In this document: one piece after another, positions 52,651-60,698 of the stretch | Numbering within the stretch: the first letter of the stretch is position 1 | Layout of the letters: every line of letters begins with the position of its first letter | Source of the DNA: Cellulosilyticum lentocellum DSM 5427 | GTDB lineage: Bacteria; Bacillota; Clostridia; Lachnospirales; Cellulosilyticaceae | NCBI RefSeq assembly: GCF_000178835.2 | Contig: NC_015275.1 | Span: forward strand, 951,001 to 1,015,000 | Direction: 5' to 3' | DNA: 64,000 nt | The notes under the pieces: model-generated | Seen by the model: only the letters and a program-made list of their open reading frames with translations | Databases searched by the model: none | What the model was told of the DNA's origin: nothing | Translations under genes and position numbers: made by a program

Positions 52651-53931
52651 ATGATAACTACAACTGAAGCTTTTAAACAAGCCATAAAAGCTAATGTGGT
52701 TAAAGCAAGAGCTAGGGTAGTGTTTAATTATGCTACCCCTCTTACTATTGGCCAAGAAAAAATAATTAATATTAATGTCATGCAAAGAGGCGAGATTGCT
52801 TTAGGTTGTTTGCAAGATGACAAGATTAATTTAGAGTTAAAGGCTGATGCACTTACAAGTGAGCAATATGGTCAAGAGGTTACAGTAAAAGTATACCTAG
52901 GATGTGTGGTCAATAGCGTAAATGAATTTGTATGTATCGGCACTTTCAAGCCAACTCGATGGCAAAAAAGTGATTATATCCTATCGCTAGAGTTAGGTTC
53001 TAATATACCTACTAAAAATATAGCCGAGATACTAGCAGCTCAAAACATGTTACTAAGTGAGTATATAGTATCTGCTATCAGTAAGCTTATGGGCGAAACA
53101 ATTACTATAGGTTCTATTGTAGACGGAACACTAGACAGTGCATATCTGTACTATAAAACAGTAAAAGAGCAATTAAAGGCTTTTGCTTTTGCCACAGGTG
53201 GGATTATACGTTATAGGGAAAACTTAGAACTGGTACCGTATAAGTTTGGTACAAGTGTAGCTACTTATAAAGAGGGGCCTAATGAAATGATACTCGATAA
53301 GAGTGGTAACAGCACAGACCTAGTTACCACTAAAACTAATTATAGATTAGTACGTAGTGTATTTACCAAAGAAGAAGATACTACTCTTTATAGTGCCACT
53401 AATGTAAGAGCTACAGAAGATTACATACCTTATGAGTTTAGTTTTAATTCTCCTGGACTTGTAAAGTATTTTAACTTTAAAAAATACAGCTATTTTAGCG
53501 CTCTTAAATATGGCTTATTTGGAGGCAGTATTAGTCTTGGTAGTGGCTATGGTGATGTGACGAGTTATATAGATTTTAGTATTGTAGGTACTAAAATACT
53601 TAGTACAGCAATAGCTACTGTAGACGATACAGTAACTTACCTTAGCAATCCATATATACAGGCATCTAGTCAAGTAAACGCCCACAGTTTGGATATTTAT
53701 AATGGCGAAAAATATAGCTTTAAGGGTCGTATAGACCCAAGTTTGCAGATTGGAGATACTATTACTATTTATGACGTGGGTGATATGCTCGTAACGTCTC
53801 TTAATTACAAATTTGATGGTGGTCTTACTGGCACTATAGAGGGGATTTTAATAGAACAAAATACTTATGATTACGTGGAATATCTAGATGGCACATGGTA
53901 TGCAAATGGTACCAAGGTGCTAAGAGCATAG
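52651..53931 (+). CDS. Baseplate hub / tail protein
   Basis: 426 aa. It begins ITTTEAFKQAIKANVVKARARV and contains YYKTVKEQLKAFAFATGGIIRY and DIYNGEKYSFKGRIDPSLQIGDT, giving the layout of gp27-like hub proteins in clostridial phages. It attaches tail tube to tip proteins. ATG follows AAGGAGG 10 bp after the previous stop. Confidence 0.75.
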   Translation: MITTTEAFKQAIKANVVKARARVVFNYATPLTIGQEKIININVMQRGEIALGCLQDDKINLELKADALTSEQYGQEVTVKVYLGCVVNSVNEFVCIGTFKPTRWQKSDYILSLELGSNIPTKNIAEILAAQNMLLSEYIVSAISKLMGETITIGSIVDGTLDSAYLYYKTVKEQLKAFAFATGGIIRYRENLELVPYKFGTSVATYKEGPNEMILDKSGNSTDLVTTKTNYRLVRSVFTKEEDTTLYSATNVRATEDYIPYEFSFNSPGLVKYFNFKKYSYFSALKYGLFGGSISLGSGYGDVTSYIDFSIVGTKILSTAIATVDDTVTYLSNPYIQASSQVNAHSLDIYNGEKYSFKGRIDPSLQIGDTITIYDVGDMLVTSLNYKFDGGLTGTIEGILIEQNTYDYVEYLDGTWYANGTKVLRA

Positions 53932-53942
53932 GAGGTAATAAC

Positions 53943-54464
53943 ATGGCGTGGCATAATAGTTTTAGTCAATTTTTATCAAATACACTAGAGCATACTAAAG
54001 CGAGTTTTTGGAATAGTGTGTTTCAAGAAGCTCTAGACAACGACAATTATTTAAAAGAAAGTAAGCTTGACACAACTAAAGTAGTTAATACATCTGATGC
54101 AGTGGCAACAGATGTAAAGGCTCTTAACGCAGTACATGCTAATCCTAATGTGGAAGGAACCATGGCCAAGCAAATAGCAAACAATACGCAACAAATCAAT
54201 GTTTTAAACACTATAGAAGAAGTAGATATGCTAAATGGATGGCAACACAACGATGGAACAACTAAATGCAAAATTTCTAGGGTCGGAAATACGGTAACGA
54301 TTACCGACTTTTTTGTGACTGGCGTAAAAACAGACCCTACTACAATAATGGTTTTACCTGTCGGATGTAAACCAATTATAGCATTTGATATAGGAATGGA
54401 GTCTTATACTTCTACTCCATTTTCTCCTAACACAATGTTTTTAGTTTTGCACCTAACGGGGTAG
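53943..54464 (+). CDS. Tail/baseplate protein, C-terminus cut by a frame break
   Basis: 173 aa as read, from ATG 53943 (AGGAGG upstream). The N-terminus (WHNSFSQFLSNTLEHTKASFWNSVF) resembles upper-baseplate or fibre proteins. The stop at 54464 looks premature: in the -1 frame the sequence continues APNGVVSVRGTPSDTYVRF and ends at TAA 54539-54541, exactly where the next gene's ribosome binding site lies. One extra T in the T4 run at 54445-54448 would restore a 199-aa protein. Confidence 0.7.
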   Translation: MAWHNSFSQFLSNTLEHTKASFWNSVFQEALDNDNYLKESKLDTTKVVNTSDAVATDVKALNAVHANPNVEGTMAKQIANNTQQINVLNTIEEVDMLNGWQHNDGTTKCKISRVGNTVTITDFFVTGVKTDPTTIMVLPVGCKPIIAFDIGMESYTSTPFSPNTMFLVLHLTG

Positions 54465-54543
54465 TATCTGTAAGAGGAACACCTAGTGACACATATGTAA
54501 GATTTATTTGTACTTTTGTGTGTAATTGGGAGGGGTGGTAATA

Positions 54544-54777
54544 TTGGAATATTTAAGAAATAAACATGGGATATTCACAAACAATGAGACAACAGGACAA
54601 ACAGCCGAGGAGGTTTATGCACAATATCTAAATGATTATTTTGACTTAATAGATGGAGAATATGTGCCAAAACAAATTGATAATTGTACAGGGCCTACTA
54701 TACAAGAAGAAGTTGAAAGCTTAAAAGAACAAGTTTTAGAGTTATCAGACATAATAATTCTTATGTCACAACAATAA
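54544..54777 (+). CDS. Small tail-region protein, 77 aa
   Basis: TTG 54544 with GGAGGGG at 8 nt. LEYLRNKHGIFTNNETTGQTAEEVYAQYLND is helical; the C-terminus (EEVESLKEQVLELSDIIILM) is a coiled coil typical of small proteins preceding XkdX. Confidence 0.6.
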   Translation: MEYLRNKHGIFTNNETTGQTAEEVYAQYLNDYFDLIDGEYVPKQIDNCTGPTIQEEVESLKEQVLELSDIIILMSQQ

Positions 54778-54797
54778 TTTTAAAGGAGAAAAGGAGA

Positions 54798-54980
54798 ATG
54801 GATATGGCAAGTTTTAAAAATACTATTATTAGAAATATTAGAGCAAAAAGATTTGAAAGAGAATATTATGAAACAACCATTGCCACATGGCTTTTAAATG
54901 GATGGCTTACAGAAGAAGAAGCTACAGAGGTATTTGTAGTATTAGACGAAGTATATCCTCCAACAGAAAAAACAGAATAA
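54798..54980 (+). CDS. xkdX: XkdX-family protein
   Basis: 60 aa. FKNTIIRNIRAKRFEREYYE... with WLLNGWLTEEEATEVF fits the XkdX family, short proteins encoded after tail fibre genes in PBSX-like elements. ATG 54798 (AAAGGAGA at 8 nt); ATG 54804 is an alternative. Confidence 0.75.
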   Translation: MDMASFKNTIIRNIRAKRFEREYYETTIATWLLNGWLTEEEATEVFVVLDEVYPPTEKTE

Positions 54981-54988
54981 TTAAAACT

Positions 54989-55033
54989 AAGGCATAGAGA
55001 ACACCTGAGAGGGTGTATTTTTTATGCCTTTTT
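54989..55033 (+). terminator. Terminator after xkdX
   Basis: AAGGCATA / TATGCCTT outer stem, inner ACACC / GGTGT stem, T5 tail. Confidence 0.8.
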
Positions 55034-55051
55034 AGAGGGGGTGCTTAAGCC

Positions 55052-55816
55052 ATGATTAGTGATGCAAGTCAATGGGTTGATATTGAACTGGAGTGGTCAT
55101 ACTCAAGCGGGGTAACGCCTATTACGAACGGTTATAGTATAGATAACTCTAGAATTGAATCAGATACTACACTTACAGAAAATCAAAGCACTAATAAGTA
55201 TGGGGTTATATTTATAATAGCGAGCTTAGATGCTAGTATAAACAACTATTGCGAATTGGTTTTTTATGATTCTAGTGGGAGTATGCTTAATGCTAGTAGA
55301 ACTTATTTTAATATAGTAGAAGATGGCAAGACATGGATTGAAATAGACGTGCCACATAAAGTAAGCCGAGTAGAATATGTGTTTGGTGGAAAATTTGACG
55401 TGACAGCTATACAGCTATACGGCGTTAGTAATTTAGCTACTGTTAATGTTGCAACATATGAAAGTGTTGGGACTGTTCAGCCCGATAAATTTCAGGGAGT
55501 AAAAGTTGAAGCTGATGGACGCATAGGTGTAAATATCGGGGATGGGTTAACAATCACAGCAGATGGTAAGGTGACCACAACATCTGATTTAAGTGGTAGC
55601 AACTGGACTAGCATAGATGACTATTTAGATGGGTGGGTTGTAAATGCAGCTATAGATACACAGAGTAATATAAGCGGAGGATATTGGTTTAAGTTCCTAA
55701 GTAATGGAGATCTACAGTATCTTAATGGCAACAGAACTATTAGATGCACTAGCCATAATTCTAATATGCCAACTTATACACCGCCAGTGGAGGAGAGTGG
55801 TACGAGTGGAAGTTAA
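55052..55816 (+). CDS. Tail tip / fibre protein A
   Basis: 254 aa. ATG 55052 with GAGGGGGTG upstream. N-terminal half looks like a carbohydrate-binding or jelly-roll beta domain (CELVFYDSSGSMLNASRTYF, then KVSRVEYVFGGKFDVTAIQLYG); a repeat-like linker DGRIGVNIGDGLTITADGKVT resembles collagen-free fibre shafts; the C-terminus is Ser/Gly-rich. Candidate host-recognition protein. The next gene begins 11 bp before its stop. Confidence 0.6.
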   Translation: MISDASQWVDIELEWSYSSGVTPITNGYSIDNSRIESDTTLTENQSTNKYGVIFIIASLDASINNYCELVFYDSSGSMLNASRTYFNIVEDGKTWIEIDVPHKVSRVEYVFGGKFDVTAIQLYGVSNLATVNVATYESVGTVQPDKFQGVKVEADGRIGVNIGDGLTITADGKVTTTSDLSGSNWTSIDDYLDGWVVNAAIDTQSNISGGYWFKFLSNGDLQYLNGNRTIRCTSHNSNMPTYTPPVEESGTSGS

Positions 55817-56804
55817 TACACCTTGGGGAACAGCCGAAACAACAAGTGCTTCTTATAAGCTTGGCAGAAATCATGGACTTAGTGTTGGTGCTATTACAGG
55901 TGGAGTGAATCCTATGCCTATAACTAAAAACGTATTTAATATAACGCCATGTTGTTTAGTAGATAGTGAGGCATTAGTTAGTACAGAATACAATATACCT
56001 GTGACATACATTTATCCTTGGGATTACGTAAAAAAATTGGATTGGCAAAATGCATTAGTTGATATGATTAATAAAACTGGATTTAATTGTGAAGCAAGTG
56101 AATGGCAAAGTGGAACATACAAAATAGTAGGCATAAAGATTCCTATTTGTAACAACCAAAGATATATTCATATTGGTTTGCTAAATGATACTAGCTACCA
56201 AACAAATGAAACAAAGGATTATGTACCTAGATATTACCTTAAATATCAATTACGCGATGCTAGTGGTAACTTAATAAAAGATTATATCCAGGCTAGTTAT
56301 AGCTTGCCGGTCGTTAATAGCAATCTACAATTTTACTCATCAACAGTTGCTCATGGCAAAATAAAGCTGTTTCACTTTAAACCAAATACATCAAGTGAAA
56401 TTTTTCGGTTATTAGATATAGACCAACTATTTTCATTGTCAAATGGATCATATCTAGATTTAGATGGCGCAGCTGTAACTTTATCTAACCCAACACTAAT
56501 TTGTGGGCCAATAAACGATACTAATTACGTTACAAACAAAGTTATATCATTTGTAAGTCCAGATGTAGAGTATGCAGAGAACATAAAATTGTATCACACT
56601 ACATTTAATAACGGAACAATATTAGAAGATGTATATGTGCCACTTATGAGCCTGTATGGGAAAAGCAATCCATTCATATTAGTTGATGTAAACACGTTCG
56701 AATATTACTATTGTGTACATTTTAACGGAGGAATTGGTAGCACTATTGGAATAAACTCATTTAAAGTATTAGGAAAATCAGATATAAAATATAGTTTTGG
56801 ATAG
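55806..56804 (+). CDS. Tail tip / receptor-binding protein B
   Basis: 332 aa from GTG 55806 (GGAGGAG upstream). The frame is open from 55704, but those 34 codons overlap the previous gene and look non-coding. The protein is beta-rich with many aromatic residues (CNNQRYIHIGLLNDTSYQTN, then YYLKYQLRDASGNL). Being the last gene before the lysis module, it is a good candidate for the receptor-binding protein. No domain recognised with certainty. Confidence 0.55.
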   Translation: MEVNTPWGTAETTSASYKLGRNHGLSVGAITGGVNPMPITKNVFNITPCCLVDSEALVSTEYNIPVTYIYPWDYVKKLDWQNALVDMINKTGFNCEASEWQSGTYKIVGIKIPICNNQRYIHIGLLNDTSYQTNETKDYVPRYYLKYQLRDASGNLIKDYIQASYSLPVVNSNLQFYSSTVAHGKIKLFHFKPNTSSEIFRLLDIDQLFSLSNGSYLDLDGAAVTLSNPTLICGPINDTNYVTNKVISFVSPDVEYAENIKLYHTTFNNGTILEDVYVPLMSLYGKSNPFILVDVNTFEYYYCVHFNGGIGSTIGINSFKVLGKSDIKYSFG

Positions 56805-56813
56805 GAGGGCACC

Positions 56814-57044
56814 ATGCCACAAGACACACAGGATGTTTTACAGGAAATTAAAGAGAAACTAGGAAGCATTCAATCGGCTGTAGATAATATAATGCCAGTT
56901 GTAGATCTTAAGATTGAAAATATGGAAGATAAGCTTAAAGTGGCCAATCACCGAATATTAGACTTAGAAGAACAGAACAAGTGGTTATGGAGATGTATTG
57001 CTGGAGCAATAATTGCGGGTGTTATTGCAATGTATTTTAAATAG
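56814..57044 (+). CDS. xhlA: XhlA-family holin-associated protein
   Basis: 76 aa. Helical N-terminus (VLQEIKEKLGSIQSAVDNIM) and a C-terminal membrane helix (WLWRCIAGAIIAGVIAMYF) are the XhlA (hemolysin XhlA) pattern. Helps the holin in lysis. ATG follows AGGAGG. Confidence 0.8.
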   Translation: MPQDTQDVLQEIKEKLGSIQSAVDNIMPVVDLKIENMEDKLKVANHRILDLEEQNKWLWRCIAGAIIAGVIAMYFK

Positions 57045-57054
57045 GAGGGAACCT

Positions 57055-57317
57055 ATGACTGAAGATGAAAGAAAAATACTAGAGCAGGCAGAAGCTATTA
57101 AGAAAAAAGAAGCAACAAAGGTAAAGCAGAAGAAAAAAGGTAGATTCATGAAAGGCATCATTATAGGTGTCTTTCTTTTTTACTTGTTTTCATAGGTGTC
57201 GTATTGTGGCTATTCTATAAAACTGGAAGTGAGCCTAGTACCTTAATAGCAAGTGTTTTTGCAGTAGCAGTGGGCGAGTTTAGTATCTTAGGCAGTATTA
57301 AGAAAAAGAAAGGGTGA
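57055..57317 (+). pseudogene. Small membrane protein, frame broken at a T6 run
   Basis: As read, the frame from ATG 57055 (TAGGAGGG upstream) stops at 57195 after 46 aa. In the -1 frame the sequence continues without break as LLVFIGVVLWLFYKTGSEPS... to a lysine-rich end and TGA 57315-57317, 7 bp before the next ATG. One extra T in the run 57176-57181 would give an 87-aa two-helix membrane protein, DERKILEQAEAIKKKEAT at its N-terminus. Genes of this type lie beside holins in clostridial prophages. Confidence 0.65.
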
Positions 57318-57323
57318 TGAAAT

Positions 57324-57566
57324 ATGAAAAATATTAATTGGAAACAGAAACTTAGTAGTAGGAAGTTTTGGATAGCCTTAGTGGGATTTATTACATCTAT
57401 TCTAGTGGCTTTTAATGTACCTACGCTCACTGTAGAGCAAGTTACAACTATTGTTATGGGTGGTGGAACATTAATCGCTTACATCCTGTCTGAAGGATTT
57501 ATAGACGCTAAGCGAGTAGAGGAGGGCAATAAGGATGGAGATACAACAAAAACTACTAACAGTTAA
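57324..57566 (+). CDS. Phage holin
   Basis: 80 aa. KLSSRKFWIALVGFITSILVAF and VTTIVMGGGTLIAYILSEGFIDAKR give two membrane helices with a basic start and charged tail, a firmicute holin family. It permeabilises the membrane to release the amidase. Its last codons overlap the amidase gene by 32 bp. Confidence 0.85.
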   Translation: MKNINWKQKLSSRKFWIALVGFITSILVAFNVPTLTVEQVTTIVMGGGTLIAYILSEGFIDAKRVEEGNKDGDTTKTTNS

Positions 57567-58269
57567 TCAATACAGTAGACCAGGTACTAAATTAAAGCAG
57601 GTTAAAAACATAGTAGTACATTGGGTAGGTAATGCAAATTCTACAGCAATAGCAAATAGGAATTATTTCGAGAGCCTAAAAGAGAGAAAGTCTTTTGCTA
57701 GTTCACACTACATCATAGGACTTCAAGGAGAAATCATCCAGTGTGTGCCAGAAAGCGAAATTGCTTATCATGCTAACAATGCTAATAGCTATTCTATAGG
57801 TATAGAGGTATGCCATCCTGATTGGCAAGGTAAGTTCTCAGAAATAACCTACAAGAGCCTTATTAACTTACTAGCAGACTTATGCAAGCGCTACAGTTTA
57901 GAGCCTACCACAGCGATTATAAGGCACTATGATGTAACTAAGAAGCTATGTCCTAAGTATTATGTAGAGCATAGTGGAGCATGGTTACAGTTAAAACAAG
58001 ATGTAAAAGTTAATATGGGTACAGAAGATACAGAATTAAAGAAAGCTGCCGAGATATTATACAAGCGAAACATTATATCAGTTCTTAGTGCATGGGATGA
58101 TGTGACTAAATTTAAACTAGAATACGTTCCAGGTCTATTAAAGAACATGGGTGGCATAGATAGGTTGGTTAAGGATAAGATAATCTCAGATAAGCTCCTG
58201 TGGGAGTATAAGCAGTACAATGCTAATCATGTAAGAGATTTAATAATTAAGTATAGTAAACTAGGGTAG
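57535..58269 (+). CDS. N-acetylmuramoyl-L-alanine amidase (endolysin)
   Basis: 244 aa. Amidase_2 domain at about 20-160: zinc His in VVHWVGN, catalytic Glu region in YSIGIEVCHPDW, and RHYDVTKKLCPK supplying the second zinc His and Lys/Cys. The C-terminal ~85 residues (AEILYKRNIISVLSAWDDV) look like a small wall-binding domain. It cuts the peptide-glycan amide bond at lysis. ATG 57535 lies in the holin gene with AATAAGG before it. Confidence 0.92.
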   Translation: MEIQQKLLTVNQYSRPGTKLKQVKNIVVHWVGNANSTAIANRNYFESLKERKSFASSHYIIGLQGEIIQCVPESEIAYHANNANSYSIGIEVCHPDWQGKFSEITYKSLINLLADLCKRYSLEPTTAIIRHYDVTKKLCPKYYVEHSGAWLQLKQDVKVNMGTEDTELKKAAEILYKRNIISVLSAWDDVTKFKLEYVPGLLKNMGGIDRLVKDKIISDKLLWEYKQYNANHVRDLIIKYSKLG

Positions 58270-58296
58270 GGCCAAAAGCCTTACCCTTCTTTTTTA
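58264..58296 (+). terminator. Terminator ending the late operon
   Basis: GGGTAGGGC pairs with GCCTTACCC (one G-T pair), 5-nt loop, TTCTTTTTT tail; it overlaps the amidase stop. Confidence 0.9.
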
Positions 58297-58481
58297 TGCC
58301 TAAAACGTAGATTTGTTTTGAAAGCATACGCAATCAATTGTGAATTTTATTAAATCAAATAATTAAATTCGACACAATAAATTGAATATTAGTGAAAAAA
58401 AATATCATATATGTTAATATTGATTATAAATAAAGTAATAGTTTGAAATTTATTAAATATATATTATTAGGGGATGATTTT

Positions 58482-59309
58482 ATGGGAAAAGTAGTATCAT
58501 TTATAAATATGAAGGGTGGTGTAGGTAAGACCACATTGTGTATAGGTATTGGGGAATATCTAGCACATAATTTAGATAACCATATACTATTTATAGACCT
58601 AGACCCACAATTTAATACTACCCAATCACTCATGAATGAATTTGATTTAGAAGACCAATATCTTACCGAGTATACTAAAAAGAATATTACTGTAAAAAGA
58701 CTTTTTGAAGCACCTACCAAATTATCTGAGAAGCCTAAGTTACCTAAGACAGAAGAAGTAATAATTAATTTAGACGATAATATTGATATAATTCCAGGGA
58801 CTATTGATTTGATTTTCGAAGATAACAGTAAAGATGGTACTAAAGCTAGAAGAGTAAAGAAATTTATAAACGAAAATAACTTAACACAAAAATATGACTA
58901 TATTTTTATTGATTGCCCACCCACAATATCACTATATACAGATGCAGCATTAATTGCATCAGACTTTTACTTAGTTCCAAACAGAATAGATAGATATTCC
59001 ATATTAGGTATAAAGCTATTGAAACAAGTTATAGATAGAATTTCATACGAAGAAGATTTATTAATAAAGCCATTAGGAATAGTTTACACTATGTTAAAAG
59101 ACTCTACTGTAAAAAGTGACTCATTAAGAAAGAAATTTGAAGAAAATACAATAGTGGGAGATATAGGCTTATTTAACTGTAGTACTTCTTATGTAAATGA
59201 CTTATTAGTTGGTCTTCAAGGAAATATATCATCTAAGTATAAAAAGTCAAGACAAGATATCAGTAATTTATGTAACGAATTCATAGAAAGGATAAAGAGC
59301 CATGATTGA
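58482..59309 (+). CDS. ParA/Soj-family ATPase
   Basis: 275 aa from ATG 58482 (AGGGGATG upstream; the open frame from 58443 lacks a site). Deviant Walker A KGGVGKTT at residues about 10-17, Walker A' FIDLDPQFN near 45 and Walker B FIDCPPT near 145 are all present. There is no N-terminal HTH. It partitions DNA or positions protein complexes. There is no ParB homologue; instead two unknown genes follow with overlap or 2-bp spacing. The location, between lysis genes and attR and after a terminator, marks lysogenic cargo. Confidence 0.88.
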   Translation: MGKVVSFINMKGGVGKTTLCIGIGEYLAHNLDNHILFIDLDPQFNTTQSLMNEFDLEDQYLTEYTKKNITVKRLFEAPTKLSEKPKLPKTEEVIINLDDNIDIIPGTIDLIFEDNSKDGTKARRVKKFINENNLTQKYDYIFIDCPPTISLYTDAALIASDFYLVPNRIDRYSILGIKLLKQVIDRISYEEDLLIKPLGIVYTMLKDSTVKSDSLRKKFEENTIVGDIGLFNCSTSYVNDLLVGLQGNISSKYKKSRQDISNLCNEFIERIKSHD

Positions 59310-59727
59310 TATTTCAAATTTAGAAAATAAAAACACATGTGTTAAATTATTAGACAAATTAAATAATAATAGTACAGATATATCAGACCTAATAGGAGTA
59401 GTTAGTGTTTTGGTATATTCTAAACAAATATTTCCTAAAAATAAAAATGTATGTGAATTTATAGAGGATATTTTTAAAGAAAAATATCCTCTATATGTTA
59501 CAAAATCTAGAACATTAATGGTTGCAAAAATAAGTAGAAAAATATATTCAATAGAATATCAAGAAATGACTGCTATTTGTAATAGAATACAAGGTTATTT
59601 TATATTAAACAATAATGATGGTGTAGATAATATTAACCATGAGGAGAATAAAATACAGGGTAGGAAGACAAAAAATAAGACTAAGAATGAAAATGATAAG
59701 CTTGAAACATGGCTTAAAGGGTTATAA
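59302..59727 (+). CDS. Unknown protein, second gene of the ParA operon
   Basis: 141 aa, overlapping the ParA gene by 8 bp. Helical N-terminal 100 residues (FIEDIFKEKYPLYVTKSRTLMVAKI) and a very basic low-complexity linker (GRKTKNKTKNENDK) before the end ETWLKGL. The basic tail could bind DNA or RNA, in the way of a small ParB-like adaptor. No family recognised. Confidence 0.6.
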   Translation: MIDISNLENKNTCVKLLDKLNNNSTDISDLIGVVSVLVYSKQIFPKNKNVCEFIEDIFKEKYPLYVTKSRTLMVAKISRKIYSIEYQEMTAICNRIQGYFILNNNDGVDNINHEENKIQGRKTKNKTKNENDKLETWLKGL

Positions 59728-59729
59728 AA

Positions 59730-60398
59730 ATGTTAAGTAAATATGATTCATGTACAGATATAAAAAAAGAAATACATACATATATGCAAATGCTAAATAC
59801 ATATAAGAATTTAAAAAACGAACAAAATCTTACAGGAATAGTAAAACGTATTTTATTTTTAAAGACCCTATTTTTAAACGGTCAATCCAATCATTATAAT
59901 AAATTTATGATATATGATATCCTAATATTAATGCATTGCTTAACTCAAAATTCTAGACGAAATTTTTATAATATATATCGTTCTTTTATTGAAAATTTTA
60001 TTAGAGTTATATTAGAGTTACCGGATAATGATAATACAGGAGTAAGAAACCTTTTTGCTAAACTTAGAAGTCAGTATGGTAACTCGGAACAGACAATAGA
60101 ATTTATTAATTTTATAGAAGGTGAATATGGGAAATGCTGTGAATATGTACATAGCAATATAAATGCAGGGCTATCAGTGCTAGAATATTATGATGATATT
60201 ATAAAAACTGATGAAATGAATAATAAGCAAATATGTAGGCTTATAAAAAATATATTGAAGCTAGTACAAGAAATAACACTTTTTATAATTTACATATCTC
60301 CAGAATTTATAGATAGTGCATTTTATAGAAAAAAGCAAGAGTTAAAATATTTAATAGGTGAAAGTAATTATATTATTTTTAGACAAAATCTAGAGTAA
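59730..60398 (+). CDS. Unknown helical protein, third gene of the ParA operon
   Basis: 222 aa, 2 bp after the previous gene. All-helical by eye. FYNIYRSFIENFIRVILEL and GEYGKCCEYVHSNINAG recall HEPN-like/Abi-type proteins that carry an Arg...YVH segment, but a canonical RxxxxH is not clearly present. Strongly AT-rich, like the two genes before it, in contrast to the late genes. A defence or exclusion effector is possible (inference). Confidence 0.55.
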   Translation: MLSKYDSCTDIKKEIHTYMQMLNTYKNLKNEQNLTGIVKRILFLKTLFLNGQSNHYNKFMIYDILILMHCLTQNSRRNFYNIYRSFIENFIRVILELPDNDNTGVRNLFAKLRSQYGNSEQTIEFINFIEGEYGKCCEYVHSNINAGLSVLEYYDDIIKTDEMNNKQICRLIKNILKLVQEITLFIIYISPEFIDSAFYRKKQELKYLIGESNYIIFRQNLE

Positions 60399-60415
60399 AT
60401 AAAAAGATAGTTTGG

Positions 60416-60449
60416 TAGAGCTAGGTGAAAACTTAGTTCTATTTTATTT
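60416..60449 (+). terminator. Terminator of the ParA operon
   Basis: TAGAGCTAGG pairs with CTTAGTTCTA (10 bp, two G-T), 6-nt loop, TTTTATTT. Confidence 0.85.
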
Positions 60450-60469
60450 CATAAAGTGACAAATTGCCC

Positions 60470-60498
60470 TTTACAATATCGAACATTTGTTCTATAAT
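60470..60498 (+). promoter_or_regulatory. SOS promoter: sigma-A elements with LexA/DinR box in the spacer
   Basis: TTTACA (60470-60475), exactly 17 bp, TATAAT (60493-60498). The spacer holds CGAACATTTGTTC (60480-60492), which fits the firmicute LexA (DinR) consensus CGAACnnnnGTTC. LexA bound there would exclude RNA polymerase until DNA damage. Confidence 0.8.
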
Positions 60499-60504
60499 AA
60501 TCAT

Positions 60505-60608
60505 GTATTCAATAAAATCCCTCAAAGCGAGTTGTCTATTGCCATCCCCAGGCAGTAGACCTAGGTGTATATTTTTCTTTAGATCATGGCAACATGGTCT
60601 ATTTTTTT
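60505..60608 (+). ncRNA. Candidate SOS-induced small RNA
   Basis: From the predicted start (near 60505) to the T-run is about 104 nt with no gene carrying a ribosome binding site. The middle forms a 10-bp hairpin (60534-60543 with 60551-60560) with loop ATCCCCA; the end is a terminator, AGATCATG-GCAA-CATGGTCT followed by A and T7. A C-rich loop is typical of antisense regulators that pair with ribosome binding sites. A leaderless 37-codon frame from ATG 60503 runs through the terminator and is unlikely to be real. Confidence 0.7.
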
Positions 60609-60670
60609 GTAAATAAGATAGCTAATTAAATGATAGATTATAGTTGGAATAATTATATTAATATTAGTTT

Positions 60671-60696
60671 AGGCTACAGATAATGTAGCCTTTTTT
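60671..60696 (+). terminator. Second terminator downstream of the small RNA
   Basis: AGGCTAC / GTAGCCT, 7-nt loop, T6. It closes the 60609-60670 stretch, in which no gene is seen. Confidence 0.85.
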
Positions 60697-60698
60697 AT

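Noticed and set aside
53943..54464. Classical programmed -1 frameshift in the tail gene
   Set aside because: The local heptamer is G TTT TTA, not a canonical X XXY YYZ site, and no clear stimulatory hairpin follows; a one-base T-tract change is simpler.
55052..56804. Diversity-generating retroelement at the tail tip genes
   Set aside because: No reverse transcriptase gene and no template/variable repeat pair is present in the window.
60503..60616. 37-codon ATG frame over the small RNA
   Set aside because: It would be leaderless, reads through the terminator T-run and has low-complexity Phe-rich composition.
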